Notes: generated from the sequence alone by a model not told the origin. A stretch of 64,000 nucleotides of DNA from Gryganskiella cystojenkinii (GCA_015852425.1 JAAAIG010000020.1:5218-69217), one strand, 5' to 3'; counted from the first letter of the stretch, positions 45,606 through 57,450 are shown. Translations and numbers: made by a program.

Positions 45606-48600
45606 TCAAATTGCGATCGCTGGAGATTCGTCCGCTCCGCTCTCGCTTACCGTGTGGACCGTATTCATGTTCTTTCCAGCTGTGAACGCATTGAGAACAT
45701 TCTTGGACATTGATACAGACAAAGGAGATGAAGGCAACAATGTCGCAGTCGACGACGCGGACATGTTCGAGACAGAGGCACTATGTCCGCCCACAGGAAC
45801 ATCAACTTCCTCCACGGTCGATGATACAACTTCCTTCAGGGATTCGTTGATAATCGTTGTTGTTGTTTCGGATGCAACAGGAGCCAATGATAGGTCGCTC
45901 GGTAACGTTTTCTTCTTGAATTTGAGCGCCGCTGAAGAAACACCGAGCATCTTGGTAGTGAGCTGCCTTATGGATACTGGTGGAACAGGTTCACCGATGG
46001 CGCCGCGCTGCGTCAAGAGTTTAGCATTGACGCGACCCAGTCCCACGGCATCTTGAATGTTCATGTCCGTTGCAACCAGTCTCCCAGAGGTGGAGGTCCA
46101 GATCAAAACAACTTTGCAAGGCGAGTTTTCTCTTTCGAGCAGGCGCCAGACACTAACAGTAGCGTCACCACATCCTGTCATAAAGATCGTGTCCTCAGCC
46201 GCCGGGTCCACAGCCAAACAGGTGACTCTTCCTCCCATGTCTTCCACCGTCGCTAAACGTTCACCGGTCTTGGCGTCCCAGACTATCACAGACCTGTCTT
46301 CATTACCCGCAGAGATAGCTCTCCGGCCATCTCGAGAGAAGACGACCGCGTTCACCGCCATCGTGTGACCCTTAAGTGTTATAGTTCGTTTTCCTGTTGC
46401 CGTATCCCAGAAACGCACAAGGTTCACGCAGGCCGAGGTTGCAATCTGTTCTCCGTTGGGCGAGAACACAAGGCTACTTGTTCCAAACATGGTTCCTTCG
46501 AGGTTACAAAGCAGAGTTCCAGTTATTGGATCCCAGAGTCGGCACGACGAGTCCTCGCTCGTGGAGGCGAGCAGATTTCCTTCAGGTGAGTAGATCACGG
46601 ACGTGACCTTCTTTGTGTGCCCTTCCAGGACAAATTGACATTGAGGCGTCGTCACATCCCATAGCCGGATCGTAGTATCGTCAGATGCAGAAGCGATCTG
46701 TTCGCCTGAGGGAGAAAAAACGAGGCTCCGCAGAGCCTCTGTGTGGCCAGTCAAGACAAGCTCAACAGAGCCGCTGTATCGACTCCATACCCGTACTGTC
46801 TTGTCATAGCCAGCTGAAGCAATCAACCTGCCACAGGGCGAATACACAACATCAACAACGGTTTCATTGTGCCCTTCCAGAGTGAAGTTGCACTTGCCCG
46901 ATTCAACATCATAGAGGCGCACAGTCGAGTCTTGACTGCAAGTAGCAATCTCTCCACCGCAAGGAGAATGAGCCAGGCCTCTGATGAGACTTGTATGACC
47001 ACTTATGACATGCCCTGGTTCGCCAGTTGTCCTGTCCCATAGTCGAACCGTATTGTCAAAACTAGCAGATGCTACCCACAGTCCCACTGGCAAGAATGAC
47101 AGGAATTTGACCGTCAGTTGATGACCTGCACGACCGGAACCGAAGCCAGCCATGGATTGTGCATCCCACAGCCGCAGAATCGTGTCACGGCCGACGGAGG
47201 CGAGTTGAAGACCATTAGGTGCATAAGAGAGGGTTGCCATTGGCATCGGGGCTTGCAAGATTGCTATACTGGATCCAGATTGGGTATCCCACTGCTGCAC
47301 AGTACCATCTCCACAAGTCGTGGCGACTTGAAGACTGTTGGGCGAAAAGGCGATGGCTGAGACTCTGCCCGTATGTCGTAAAATAGGTCCCGGGGTTCCG
47401 GACTCTGCATCCCATAGTCGTCCTGTGCAATCGGCGCTAGCAGTTGCAATATGACGACCGTTTGTTGAATACGCAACCCAGAGCACATCGATCATGTTCC
47501 CTTCAAGAGTATGCAGGCATTCGCCCGTGGAAACGTCCCAGATCTTGGCAGTTCCGTCTTCGCTTGCGGAGACGATGCGCTCACCAGAGGGGGAGAACGC
47601 TGCCATCTTCACGGCCTCCAAATGCGCCTTAAGGACATGGATACGTTCTCCAGATCGAGGGTCCCAGATCTGAATGGTTTTATCTGCACACGACGCAAGT
47701 AGATATCCGTTAGGCGAATAGCTCAAGTCGCAAACACCCCTCCCACCGAACAAATCGCCGTCATCGCTGTCGTCATCGCCGCTGTCTGAATCAGGTGTGG
47801 CATGTGTGAGGACATGTAGCGATCTCTTGGTTTGTACGTCGTATATCCGAACTGCAGAGTCTTGTCCGCAGGTCGCAAGTTGCGTCCCATCGGGAGAAAA
47901 CGTGAGTTCGTTAGCATCGTCCGAATGATCGTCCCAGGTGCGAAGGTGTTCACCCCTCTGTGTTTCGTACAGCCAAACAGACCCTCCGGTACAGTAGGCC
48001 AACTTGGAGTCGTCCGGAGAAAAAGCGATGCTCATCACTCCATCCGCATGCTTGCCTAACGCCAATATCTTTTCCCAAGTGGAAGTACTGTAAACGCTGA
48101 CAGAAAAGGTCTTGTCCCAGTTCAGCGTATTTTTCATAGTAGCTCCAAATGGTTTATCTGTTGCCACAGCAAGAAAGGACCCATTATGGGAGTACTCGAA
48201 AACAGTTGACATCGGATCGTCGTTCAACATGGGCCATTCGCCAAATTGCGCCTTATCCATCAATGTGTTGCTCAGATTCGACTGTCGTAGCCAACAAGAC
48301 CGCAGGTTGACCATTCGCATGTCCGAACCCTGAAACTGAACCGAATCGAACACACCATTTGACAAATCTGCTCCTGGGATACGAATGCGTTGAAGATCCA
48401 TCTGAGAGAACGGATATCCTGCGCGAACCAAGATGGTAATGGCGTTTGCAGCCGCGGTGCGCCACTTCTTGTCCTTCTTCGAGGCTTCAATGTAAGCAAG
48501 AAGCTGGTTCCTGAAGGCCGGTTCGGGTTGGACCCGCTCTGCTAGGAATTGAAGGACGGAAACATCTTTGACAAAGCTCCTTTTCATAAGGAGTGAATCT

Positions 48601-51600
48601 GGATCGGGACCCTGCACAGTCGGCACAGCTTTCTCCGGGACCATTTCCGGGAGTTCAAAACTAAAGACAGAGCTGAAACTCTTGCGCTGTTGCTTCTCAT
48701 CCGTCTCTACTACCTCCAGCTCGAGTCCGGTGCGCTTCGACGGCGCGTAAATAGCTCGGCTGACTCCATACTCAAGAATCGATCGATGAATAAAACCAAA
48801 TCTGGCTCCATTCCGTGTCATGGGGATAGCTAAACGCAACAGTCGGATCTCTTCATCCTTTCGACCGAAATATGGCTCCTTCCAAGTGTCAGTATCCCGG
48901 TCGTTGAGATATGTCACGACAGGATTGCGCCTATTCTCTTGGTAAATCGCCATCGACAAGTCCCGGAGGTATAAAAGTCCCTTCCGGATAAAGTCGTCCT
49001 CGCATAAGTTGTCAAGTGCTCTTTTTTCAAGGTCAGTGAGTTCTCCAGCGTTGCCAATCATCCGCCTCTTACTACGCTCTAGCCATTGAGCAACGAACTC
49101 GTCGTACAACTGCACTCTGGTGACCTTGTTGGAAGTCAACACTTGGCCAGGATCAGCAAGTCTTGGCAGAACCTCCAGTGTGAGGGTCAACAAGAACGGA
49201 TTCTTGACGAGTTCCTTGAGGCTTGGGATTTGTTCCAATACAAACAGGTAGTCAACAACCTCCCAAAGCGGCTTCTTGATCGTCACGTATTTCTCTATAT
49301 ACGTGCTAACCTGCTTCGGTGAAAAGGGGACAAGGACTGCCTCCTGAAAGAGGTCAGGATCCGTCGGATTTGTTCGGTGAGGCTGGAATCTGTACTGGTA
49401 CTGCTCGCCAAGGTGTTCTGTCCGACAGCTTACAATCATCTGGGCATTCCAGCCTCCGTCCTTGTTCAACCCGTTTGATTCGTAAAGATTCTGAGACTGC
49501 TGACTCTCGTCGTATCCGTCGCAGATGATGACAAACTGGCGTTCCTTCAATTCTCGGATCTGAGGGTCCGTGAACTCGCATTGTCGCAGGTGCTTCGCAA
49601 TCAGCTCCTTATCTGGACGATCGATTGTGGGCAGACTAACCAGCAGCGGAATCCGACCAGTCCTTGGTCTGTCTTTCCACAATTTGAGCTCCAGCTCACG
49701 GTTGAAGGTCGTCTTTCCTGCACCAGAGTCACCGAGGAGAAGAAGCACCTTCTTATCGCTCTCCAAAAACGTGTCGACTTCATCAATGAGATCAAACAGG
49801 GCATTGTCTGGTGATTGTAGAGTGGCCTTTGCTGAAGGTGGAACATAGACGACTCCCTCGCGTTCTTTGACACGAATTCTGGATATCCTGCGCAAATCGG
49901 CTTCGACATCCATCTTTTTCTGAACACGGTCCATTAAAGAGCGTTCGAAATTGGTTTCTCCAGATTCCAGTAACTGTTGACTCGGTTCGGTATTTGCAAT
50001 GGCTCGATAGAGATCCTGTGTGTATACATCCCCAACTGTACTCAAGGCCTCAAATACCGCAGGGACATCTATGCAAAGACGGAGGTAGAGTGATGGAGAA
50101 AGAGTGAGTGCTGAGTGAGCATTGAAGACAAACTAAATACAAACCCAAAAAAAATCACCAGAATATTATAATAGTCTCTATAATGCGCAGTATTATACCT
50201 GGTAAGACATTTGGCGAGAGTTTTTGCAAATGCTTGAGTATATCAAGTATGTAGGCTTTGATGGGGAGAAGTCCACCCCAAACAGCGTCGCCTCGATAGA
50301 TCTCTTCCAAAAATCTGATTGCACTTTGACGCGTCTCAGTACCCCAGCGCTTGTTCGCTGCAATGTTTCCCAGGCGCTGGCACACGCCCCACTGGAAAGC
50401 TAGCTCGAGTCGGCAAGGTGCACCACAGACCAGGATCCTGAACTTGGCCATCTCTCCACTATTAATTAGGGTGTCCATACCGCGCAGAGCAGAGTACCAG
50501 GCTCGTTTGCGGTTGAAGGTCAGACCTTCCTTAAGACTAGCGACCAAATCCTGTTCACCCTCATAAACAGCAGACACGCCCTCATAGGCCGTTACGGCAA
50601 GGTCGTACACCTGCTGAATACCCTCAAAACCTTCTTGGATATTTTGAAGTCCCGACATAAAACCGTTGAGGTCAAGGCCTTTCACAGCGCTCACAAGACC
50701 TGAGATACCCTTGACAATCTTGGTTGTTCGCCTCACCGTTGCCTGCCATGGAGATTCGTCGTCAGGGACACATAAGAGCGCTTGGAACGCGTACGAGGCG
50801 TAATACTTGAGGTGAGGGTCGATATTGCCCTGGAGACCTCCAAGGAAACTCAGCAAGGGCTCGTGCAGTTCCACTCGTTTCAATCCAGTTACTTTGGTAT
50901 CAGCCATCGCATCAAGAATACTCGAGACTGCGAAAGTGAGCTCAAAGATCTGATCAGACGACTGTTCGTGGGTGTCTTGGAGGCGACTACTCACGTGTCC
51001 AAGTACGGCAATCAAGTCCTGTGGCTGCAGGTGACCGGGCGACGCACCTTGCAGCAGCCGTGCAAGTCCTCGCAGGGCTTCGATATCAAGAATCGAGGCG
51101 GCTTCAATGTTGATCAGAAATTGACGAAGCAGGAACCGAAAATCTTCGACACTGAGAACAGGGACCAGACACAGGACTTCAGAAACCGCTTTCTTGTCCT
51201 TGATCTCTTCTCTAGTGAATGCGCGAATCAAATCTGAGGCAAGGTCCTGTAGTCTAGTCCTTTCCACTTCGTTGTCTTCGGTTTCTCTCAGCCATTTGCG
51301 TGCTTTTGGATCAAGCACATCGTCCGCGAGAGAGTCAGATCCCTGTTGCAATAAACCAAGGCAGGAAACGAGCTGAGGTGTGTCATCAACGCGACCATCA
51401 GGCTCAGGGAAGGACCACGAAGAGGACGGCGGACGGACATCCAGGGGAAATATACTTTCCGAGATAACGGCTTCTGGTATCAGGGTACGTCTTTTCGGAA
51501 TGGTGGCGACCTTTTGAAGAGCTTGTCCTCTTTAAATGGCAAAAAAGCAGAGTTAGCAAAGGAAAGCGCACTCTTACAGCAATTGACTTTACTGTCGACT

Positions 51601-51927
51601 TGCTTTGCAATTGTACACTTACCCCCATTTTTCTGCCTTTCTTCTGCTGTTCTGTGCTATTTTGGCGTTCCCGAGATCGGCCATGAGGTCGGCGTGTTCG
51701 TAGTACGCTCGTGCAATCCCTTCTCTCAATCGTCTCTCATCGTCATTCTTACTTGGCCCACTGCGGTTGACACCTCTCTTCAGATCGGAGAGAAGGCTGT
51801 CAGCACAATGGCAATAGAGCAACTTTTTCGCGGTGTCTTTCGTGTCTTGGGCGCTCTTCAGAAGGTCATTGACGACCTCGACGGTATTCGCCGGGAAGAG
51901 GGTGGCCGTGGAATTGCTCTCGAACAT
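45606..51927 (-). CDS. NLR-like protein: ARM-like N-terminus, NACHT, pentapeptide, WD40 repeats
   Basis: Predicted 2032 residues in three exons (51927-51623, 51529-50199, 50068-45606). Residues 1-545 are helical and ARM/HEAT-like and carry no named death-fold domain. The NTPase of the STAND class follows: Walker A GDSGAGKTT (about 658-666), Walker B FVIICDGYDE (about 724-733), MIVSCRTEHLG sensor, and the NACHT-end helix FIHRSILEYGVSRAI. A short pentapeptide-like stretch (GADLSNGVFDSVQFQGSDMR, about 1112-1130) leads into about 15 WD40 repeats (about 1165-1890). A Ser/Thr-rich tail ends ADESPAIAI. STAND proteins act as ligand-triggered oligomerising switches in fungal self/non-self recognition. 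Ligand and output here are unknown. The second exon appears to use an AAG acceptor. The start ATG gives MFESNSTATL. Confidence 0.85.
46100..48190 (-). repeat. WD40 repeat array
   Basis: About 15 tandem WD40 units of roughly 40-45 codons are coded here. They are recognised by repeating FSPxGxxxAS and RLWD/IWD signatures. There are enough blades for two seven-bladed propellers. Units differ clearly in sequence, so this is not a recent amplification of near-identical repeats. Confidence 0.85.
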
Positions 51928-53052
51928 CGCTAAAGACAGTAAGTAGGAAGGGAACAAGAGAGGAATAGCTGGGTGAGTTTCAATTCCGAGTCGTCGAGTG
52001 AAGAACGAAGGAACGGTCGCGTATTCCTTTGTGTTTTTTGATCTGCTTACCGGGTTACTTCGCAGCCACTTTGTTTGAGGAGCTTCTTTGTTTCAGACCA
52101 ATGCTGATTGGTTACTATAAGGACTTAGAGCTCTGAGGAAGCTTCGGAGAAGAGTTAGCGGTCGACGACAGTCGAGAGAGAACAGTCTGAGTGCATGGTC
52201 ATGGACGTTTTTTTTTTTTTTGCATTAAAAAACGAAGTCCACGAATGAAAGAACAACTTACAGTGATGTGATGGGGGAGTAGCAAAAGAGATGGAATGGT
52301 GAGATGAGTGGCTGTAGTGGTAATGGTTGAATTGTTAATTGTGCGAATGAGAGAAAAAGATGAAGGGAAGGGAGAGAAAACAGCTGTTGAGACAGGGCGG
52401 TACTACATGGCATGGTTCTAATACTCTGGAGTTACACAGCCAGGAACAATAGCGAATAAACAATTGTGTATGTGAAGTTGGTTGTCGTGGCTCTCAACAA
52501 TTACTCTTTATTTATTTTTTTGGACTTCGGCGACTTTTGTGGTTCTTTGTGTCCATCTCCACAGGACACTCGGTTCTCCTTTGTCCACTCTGGCAGTGTG
52601 TTTGTGTGCGCCGAGTTCTACACTTGTTTATTTGGAATGCTTCTATTGCTCCATTCTTGGAAAAGGGCGAAGCGCGATCGACGGACAGGACACCAAAAAA
52701 TCCGCGTTTAATAACCCGTTTAATATTATTTGGTGGCAAAGACGAAACAGTTAAAAGGGTGTTCTTGAGGTGCATGTGGCAAGGGGATAGTGAACGCAAG
52801 AACTTCAGGCACAAGAAGACCAAATACAAAAGGGCTAGCTTAAGGGATCGTAGATTACTTACTTTCCAAACTTCATCCAAAGCCGACTTGGTTGACAACT
52901 CGTCCACTCAAGGTGGGCTGTCGACTCTTGTGTCACAACTCGTAGGGCGCGGCTCCAAAGTAAAAAAAGGACATCTCTCTTTTTCACATTACATTCTTTC
53001 TTTTCTCAACTCTCATTCCATCGTTTCTCATCCCCTTACATTCTTGTCACAA
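51928..53052. other. Head-to-head promoter region, NLR-like gene / membrane protein
   Basis: About 1.1 kb between divergent starts, with no recognised gene or RNA. The frame of the plus-strand membrane protein stays open for about 170 codons upstream of its chosen ATG (from about 52537), so a longer N-terminus starting at an ATG near 52774 cannot be excluded. That upstream part has no conserved look. Confidence 0.45.
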
Positions 53053-54048
53053 ATGCCCCTGGGCATTAAAACCCCTCCCCCACGCGACGTAGAGTCTAGC
53101 GAGACTGAACACGCCCCTTCAACTTTGCAAGACGTTGTTCTTCCAATTAATAGCCTGCTATCTCCCAGTCCAACTTCATCTCAGACCACGCACAATTCAT
53201 ACGCGGCCACCACCGCAGCCACCTGTCCTGAGGTCCACGAAGAAGCTCAAGCAGAGACTCCCGCTTCGGCTCCTCGAAAGTTCATCTCTAATGGGGATAT
53301 ACGTGGCCTGTTTGAAACCCCTCGGACAAAGCCTATCATGGAACGATACTACAAAGTCATTCGCAGAATCCATCTGCTCTTTGTCCTAGGTGTCCTCGGC
53401 GCCTTCTTTCAGCTCTCCCATTTCAACTTGGAGGAGGCGTGGAACAACTTTCGAAATCCAATCGCGCTGCAAAGTAAAACACATATCCCGTACGTGGTTA
53501 TTTTCGTCTTCTACGTTAGCGGGACAGTCGCAAGAAATCCAGCAAAGAGACTGGATATAGGCTCCTGGGTTAAAAGAAAGGGATGGGTTCTCTCACCCCC
53601 GATACCGTCCCCGGCAGTGCTTGAACAATTGGAGAGAAAGCGACTAGCGAATCTCGGCCAACTTGATGAAACCCCACCTACAGTGTCCGAACGTCCTCCA
53701 TCTAGAACCCTGCTTTCGGCGGCACAGGAGGCCCATCTGATCTTGCCAGCAACTATGTTTCTACCTGGCCTGCCATATATCACAAGCATGTGGGCAATGT
53801 TTTGGGCTTGGGACCTCTGTCGCAGTGTTTCACAGATAGAAGATAGTGCCGGCGAGACTTCGCAATTCTTGATCATGGTCATTGTGTCGGACTCAATTGT
53901 GCTCATTCTCGCCACAATATACATCACTGTCATGGTATTGATCGGGAAACGGGTGGCCTTACTACTAGACCACGAGCAAATGTTGAAGCAATCCGCGACC
54001 AATGCATATCGGGATATTGTAGAGGACATAAATAATTCTGAGGCATAA
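53053..54048 (+). CDS. Four-TM membrane protein, family unknown
   Basis: Single-exon gene, 331 residues from MPLGIKTPPP. The N-terminal ~95 residues are Ser/Thr/Pro-rich and disordered. Hydrophobic segments lie at about 106-122, 145-161, 230-253 and 272-298, giving a four-TM protein with a central charged cytosolic-type loop (about 162-228, with RNPAKRLDIGSWVKRKGWVL) and a short C-terminal helix. No transporter, channel or enzyme motif is seen, and I do not recognise the family. It is transcribed away from the NLR-like gene across a shared 1.1 kb region and converges with the oligoribonuclease gene (47-base gap). Alternative starts upstream are possible. Confidence 0.7.
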   Translation: MPLGIKTPPPRDVESSETEHAPSTLQDVVLPINSLLSPSPTSSQTTHNSYAATTAATCPEVHEEAQAETPASAPRKFISNGDIRGLFETPRTKPIMERYYKVIRRIHLLFVLGVLGAFFQLSHFNLEEAWNNFRNPIALQSKTHIPYVVIFVFYVSGTVARNPAKRLDIGSWVKRKGWVLSPPIPSPAVLEQLERKRLANLGQLDETPPTVSERPPSRTLLSAAQEAHLILPATMFLPGLPYITSMWAMFWAWDLCRSVSQIEDSAGETSQFLIMVIVSDSIVLILATIYITVMVLIGKRVALLLDHEQMLKQSATNAYRDIVEDINNSEA

Positions 54049-54095
54049 AACAATCTTTCGGGCACTATAGCTTGCATTACGCGTTTTATATTTAT

Positions 54096-54802
54096 CTATT
54101 TGAACACAGTTTGTCGATAGTACTTCAACTCATTAATCGACTCCTTGATATCGTCCAGGGCTCGGTGTGCCGCCTTCTTTGGTGGAGCAGCCTTGAATTC
54201 CTTTGGGTACCATCTCCGAGAGAGCTCCTTAACAGTCGAGACATCGACGATCCTGTAGTGCAAATGCTCAATAATAGGGCTCATCTCACGTTCCAAGAAA
54301 ACCTTGTCCGCGTGAACGCTGTTGCCGGCCAAGATGCCACCACGAGGTTCAGGAATATGTTTCAGGATGAACTTCAGCACTTGATCGCACGCGTCCTCAG
54401 TCGAGATAGTAGACGCAATCACTGCCGCTGTCAAACCCGACTAATAAAAGAGAACGAGTGGGTGGATCAATATACACGTTCTCTCTAGAGAGGCTATGCT
54501 TTTCCATTCAAATCTACTTACAGCACCATGATGCTCGATGCACCATTCGTTCATCTTGTCCATGACTTCTTTAGGCTGGTGGATAATCAGGTTTGGCCCC
54601 TAGATTGACATCCGAGAGAGAAAATTAGTCCACACACCGGTACAAAAAATTGGCCCTTAGAATATTAACATGAGACGGCATATCATACCTCGGCGACGAT
54701 GTTCAGTTCGTCATCCGTGATGATGACAGCAATTTCGATAAGCTTGTCTGTAGCCAAGAGGCCGGTCATCTCACAGTCAATCCATACCAAAGAAGGATTC
54801 AT
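54096..54802 (-). CDS. REXO2: Oligoribonuclease (REXO2/Orn, DEDDh 3'-5' exonuclease)
   Basis: Predicted 178 residues, close to bacterial Orn (181). Exons are 54802-54689, 54599-54522 and 54440-54096, all phase 0. The enzyme degrades 2-5 nt RNA oligomers to nucleotides, usually in mitochondria and cytosol. Catalytic DEDDh residues are visible: Asp9 and Glu11 in [11 protein letters not shown], the aspartate in [16 protein letters not shown], and His-Asp in [19 protein letters not shown]. The start [11 protein letters not shown] leaves only five residues before the catalytic core, so no mitochondrial presequence is present on this model. A longer isoform would need an upstream exon. Confidence 0.95.
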
Positions 54803-55295
54803 TTTTGCCTAACCCTGAAGCGCATAGAAAGCATAACGGAAAAATTTAAGTGACAAGGCCAGAGTTCATTCTGTCACATGTGCGTGCTCCCAGTGTTTTA
54901 AGATGCTGCAGATGTCGACATCTCAAGGAACTGGCTCTCTCCTGTGCCCTTAATCCATGTCCGGGTCAAACTCACTATTTTTGTCTTCAAGCTTCGAGTG
55001 TTGCTGTCGCGAGTACACAGTCGGGGCAGAGAGAGGGGACAGGAAAAGGAGTGAATCGCGCCTGTCTGGGTTGCGATAATAATCACATGACTTCGATATC
55101 CCCAAGACGTCACAGATTCGGCTCTGGATCGCACGTGCTGCAATGAGAGGTGTTTTCGTTTTACGAAAATTTTTTGCACTCAGACAAAATAACCTTTCGC
55201 ACGTAGAGGGATTTCTGCTTTTTTTTTTTTTTTGTTTTCTTTTTTTCTGCCTCTTTCCCTCACCCCCTTCATCTTCATTCACTCTACTTTTCACC
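54803..55295. other. Divergent promoter region, REXO2 / TCTP
   Basis: 490 bases between divergent genes. A CACGTG palindrome at 55132-55137 lies about 160 bases before the TCTP start, and T/C-rich leader precedes that ATG. No coding feature was recognised. Confidence 0.5.
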
Positions 55296-56375
55296 ATGCT
55301 CATTTACAAGGATATCATCTCTGGGTAGGCAGACGGTCCCTCTTTTTTTCGCTTTATTCTCATATCTTTTATTCACACCTGTGAAGAAGAAGCACGTACC
55401 TGTGGCCGTTGTGGCACGGAATCTTTGCAAGCGGGAGGTTTCTTCTCTTTGCCGTATGACTTGACCGGCTCGACCATGGACGAATGACTTAGACAAAACT
55501 TGGGAACCAGCTCAAAGCTGAGCGGTGGTGGAAAACAGTGGACCAACGTCGACGCGATGTGATAGGCGCAGCCGCCATTTTGCACTCGACGATTATATTT
55601 GCGCCACTTTATACCACCGTTTATTATAAAATATATTTCCAACTCCAGGGATTGCGCCTACGACTCATACTAATATGCCGCCTGTTTTACCTAATAGCGA
55701 TGAGCTCTTCTCTGATGCTTTCGATGTCAAGCTTGTCGGTGGCGTTTACGAGATCGACTCCGCCATGATTACGATCAAGAAGGGTGCTGATGTCGATATC
55801 GGTGCCAACGCCTCCGCTGAGGAGGCTGGTGAGGAGTTGGAGGATGGCGCTGAGATCGTCAACAACGTTGCCTACTCTTTCCGTCTTAACTCTACCCAGT
55901 TCGACAAGAAGGCCTACACCACCTACATCAAGGACTACATGAAGCGCCTCCAGAAGAAGTTGAACTTCGCGACCGAGGAGGAGACCAAGGCTTTCCAGAC
56001 TGAGATGGCCACTGAGGTCAAGAAGATCCTCGGAAACTTCAAGGATTACGAGGTAAGATATTTTGGACCATCTCCAAAATTGGATCTTCACTGACGTAAC
56101 CGGTCCTCATTTGAATGACAAGCTTGGACTAACATTAAAACTATTCATGGCCTTTTTTAGTTCTACATTGGTGAGAACATGGATCCCGATGCGGCTGTCA
56201 TGCTCCTCAACTACCGTGAGGATGGTGTCACCCCCTACTTCACCGTCTTCAAGCGCGCTGTCAAGGAGGAGAAGGTCGTAAGTACCCAATCGGCAATGCT
56301 GTATATATTCTTGTATCACACGAATTTCCTACGTGTAAAACTAATTGGACTTCCCTTTCTTTCCTCTATTAGTAA
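55296..56375 (+). CDS. TCTP: Translationally controlled tumour protein homologue
   Basis: Predicted 167 residues, the usual TCTP length. Exons are 55296-55324, 55698-56052, 56161-56277 and 56373-56375. The first exon encodes only [10 protein letters not shown], the conserved TCTP N-terminus. It joins in frame to [20 protein letters not shown]. The TCTP1/TCTP2-type signatures follow: [19 protein letters not shown] and [19 protein letters not shown]. The last coding codon is at 56277, and the stop codon (TAA) comes from the final exon. The codons are strongly biased toward C-ending forms (GAC, AAG, GTC), as in highly expressed genes. TCTP is a cytosolic Mss4-fold protein linked to translation and growth (Tma19 in yeast). 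Confidence 0.95.
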
Positions 56376-56860
56376 ATCTCTGCTTGTCCTGTTGGATTCG
56401 CACCGAAGATCTTGTTAGAAAAATAAATTGTTCTTTGAAAAACATGTCAAACATCTGTCTCTTCTGCGCGTCGTGGTGTTGACGTGAATCGATCAGGCTA
56501 TGCGAACAGAACGCGTCAGGGACTGTTGTCAATCGAGCGTGGGGTCATCGCCAAGTTCCTTAAATGACGATCAAATGGTCCTGAGAAGCGCTCCGGCCAT
56601 CATCGCATAATTAAACGCGAGATGTATGAGCGAACAGGGGAATATCGTGATCTTGCGGGGCAGGAAGATTGGAGGGTTTTTGTAAACTCTATCCAGAGTC
56701 CCATGCCAAGAGCTGACATCCTCGGGATATTATCCAACCGCGATGAAACTGACTTTTGTATGCGCTTTGAGCCCTCAAAGAGAGCATTGGCTGTCTCGCC
56801 TGTCACTTCCATACGAATTTCTATCCTCCGCTGGACCATACATTGCATTTTTTTTCTCCA
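56376..56860. other. Intergenic region before the decay zone
   Basis: About 480 bases after TCTP. Open stretches on both strands (for example plus strand from 56622) have no recognisable family and probably reflect decayed sequence. No RNA gene was seen. Confidence 0.35.
56422..56427 (+). promoter_or_regulatory. Polyadenylation signal of TCTP
   Basis: AATAAA lies 47 bases after the stop codon, a canonical position. Confidence 0.5.
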
Positions 56861-57450
56861 CCGATTCTGTGGTCTCTGCACTGCAGGCTCTCCTCAATTA
56901 CAGACGTACACAGTCTTTGAACTCGAGCCTGATATCGGAGACACATGGTGGTCGAACACGTATCCAGGTACTACTCCATCGGAGAGGTTACAAACTCTTT
57001 CATTCTCCTTATCGCTTTTGACCCCTACCACATTATCTTTTGTCTTATTTTTGACGTTCAACAACAGGATGCGCCTGTGATGTCATATTCCACAACTATG
57101 CATTATCGTTCGAGCCCATTAGGATTGGTCAACTTCCTATGCACCCCAGACCGAGATCTGGGAGTACATGCGTAGATCTGCGCGCAAGTACAGCCCCTAC
57201 GAGAGGATTCAGGTCAGTGAACAAAGGGTGGCAACATCCCCTCCTATCCCTCCTTTTCCCTCCAGATATTCACTTCGAGGATTGTTTTGTTTAGCGATTT
57301 AGAATTTACCTTGAACAAGAACCAAGTTGCTGGGATGAGGAACATCAAAAGTGGCACTTGGACTTGTTGACTTAAACACGGTGAAAAGGGCTACATGGAG
57401 GCTGATATAGTCTTTTCCGGTATGGGACCCCTCAGAATCTCATGCTATTC
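56860..57450 (+). pseudogene. Decayed Baeyer-Villiger/flavin monooxygenase fragment
   Basis: Pieces of a cyclohexanone-monooxygenase-like enzyme in order: TYTVFELEPDIGDTWWSNTYPG, then, after a still recognisable intron (56968-57067), GCACDV and HNYALSFEP. A second frame then carries EIWEYMRRSARKYSPYERIQ up to a donor at 57213. A later piece reads WDEEHQKWHLDL, followed after another frame change by YMEADIVFSGMGPLRI. At least two frameshifts break it, one near 57110-57130 and one near 57370-57380. The first glycine-rich FAD motif is also damaged, and the C-terminal two thirds are missing. The retained intron shows this is a decayed gene copy, not a processed retrocopy. Confidence 0.75.

Noticed and set aside
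55373..55642. Minus-strand frame within the first TCTP intron
   Set aside because: No family features and no splice support. It lies in an ordinary intron.
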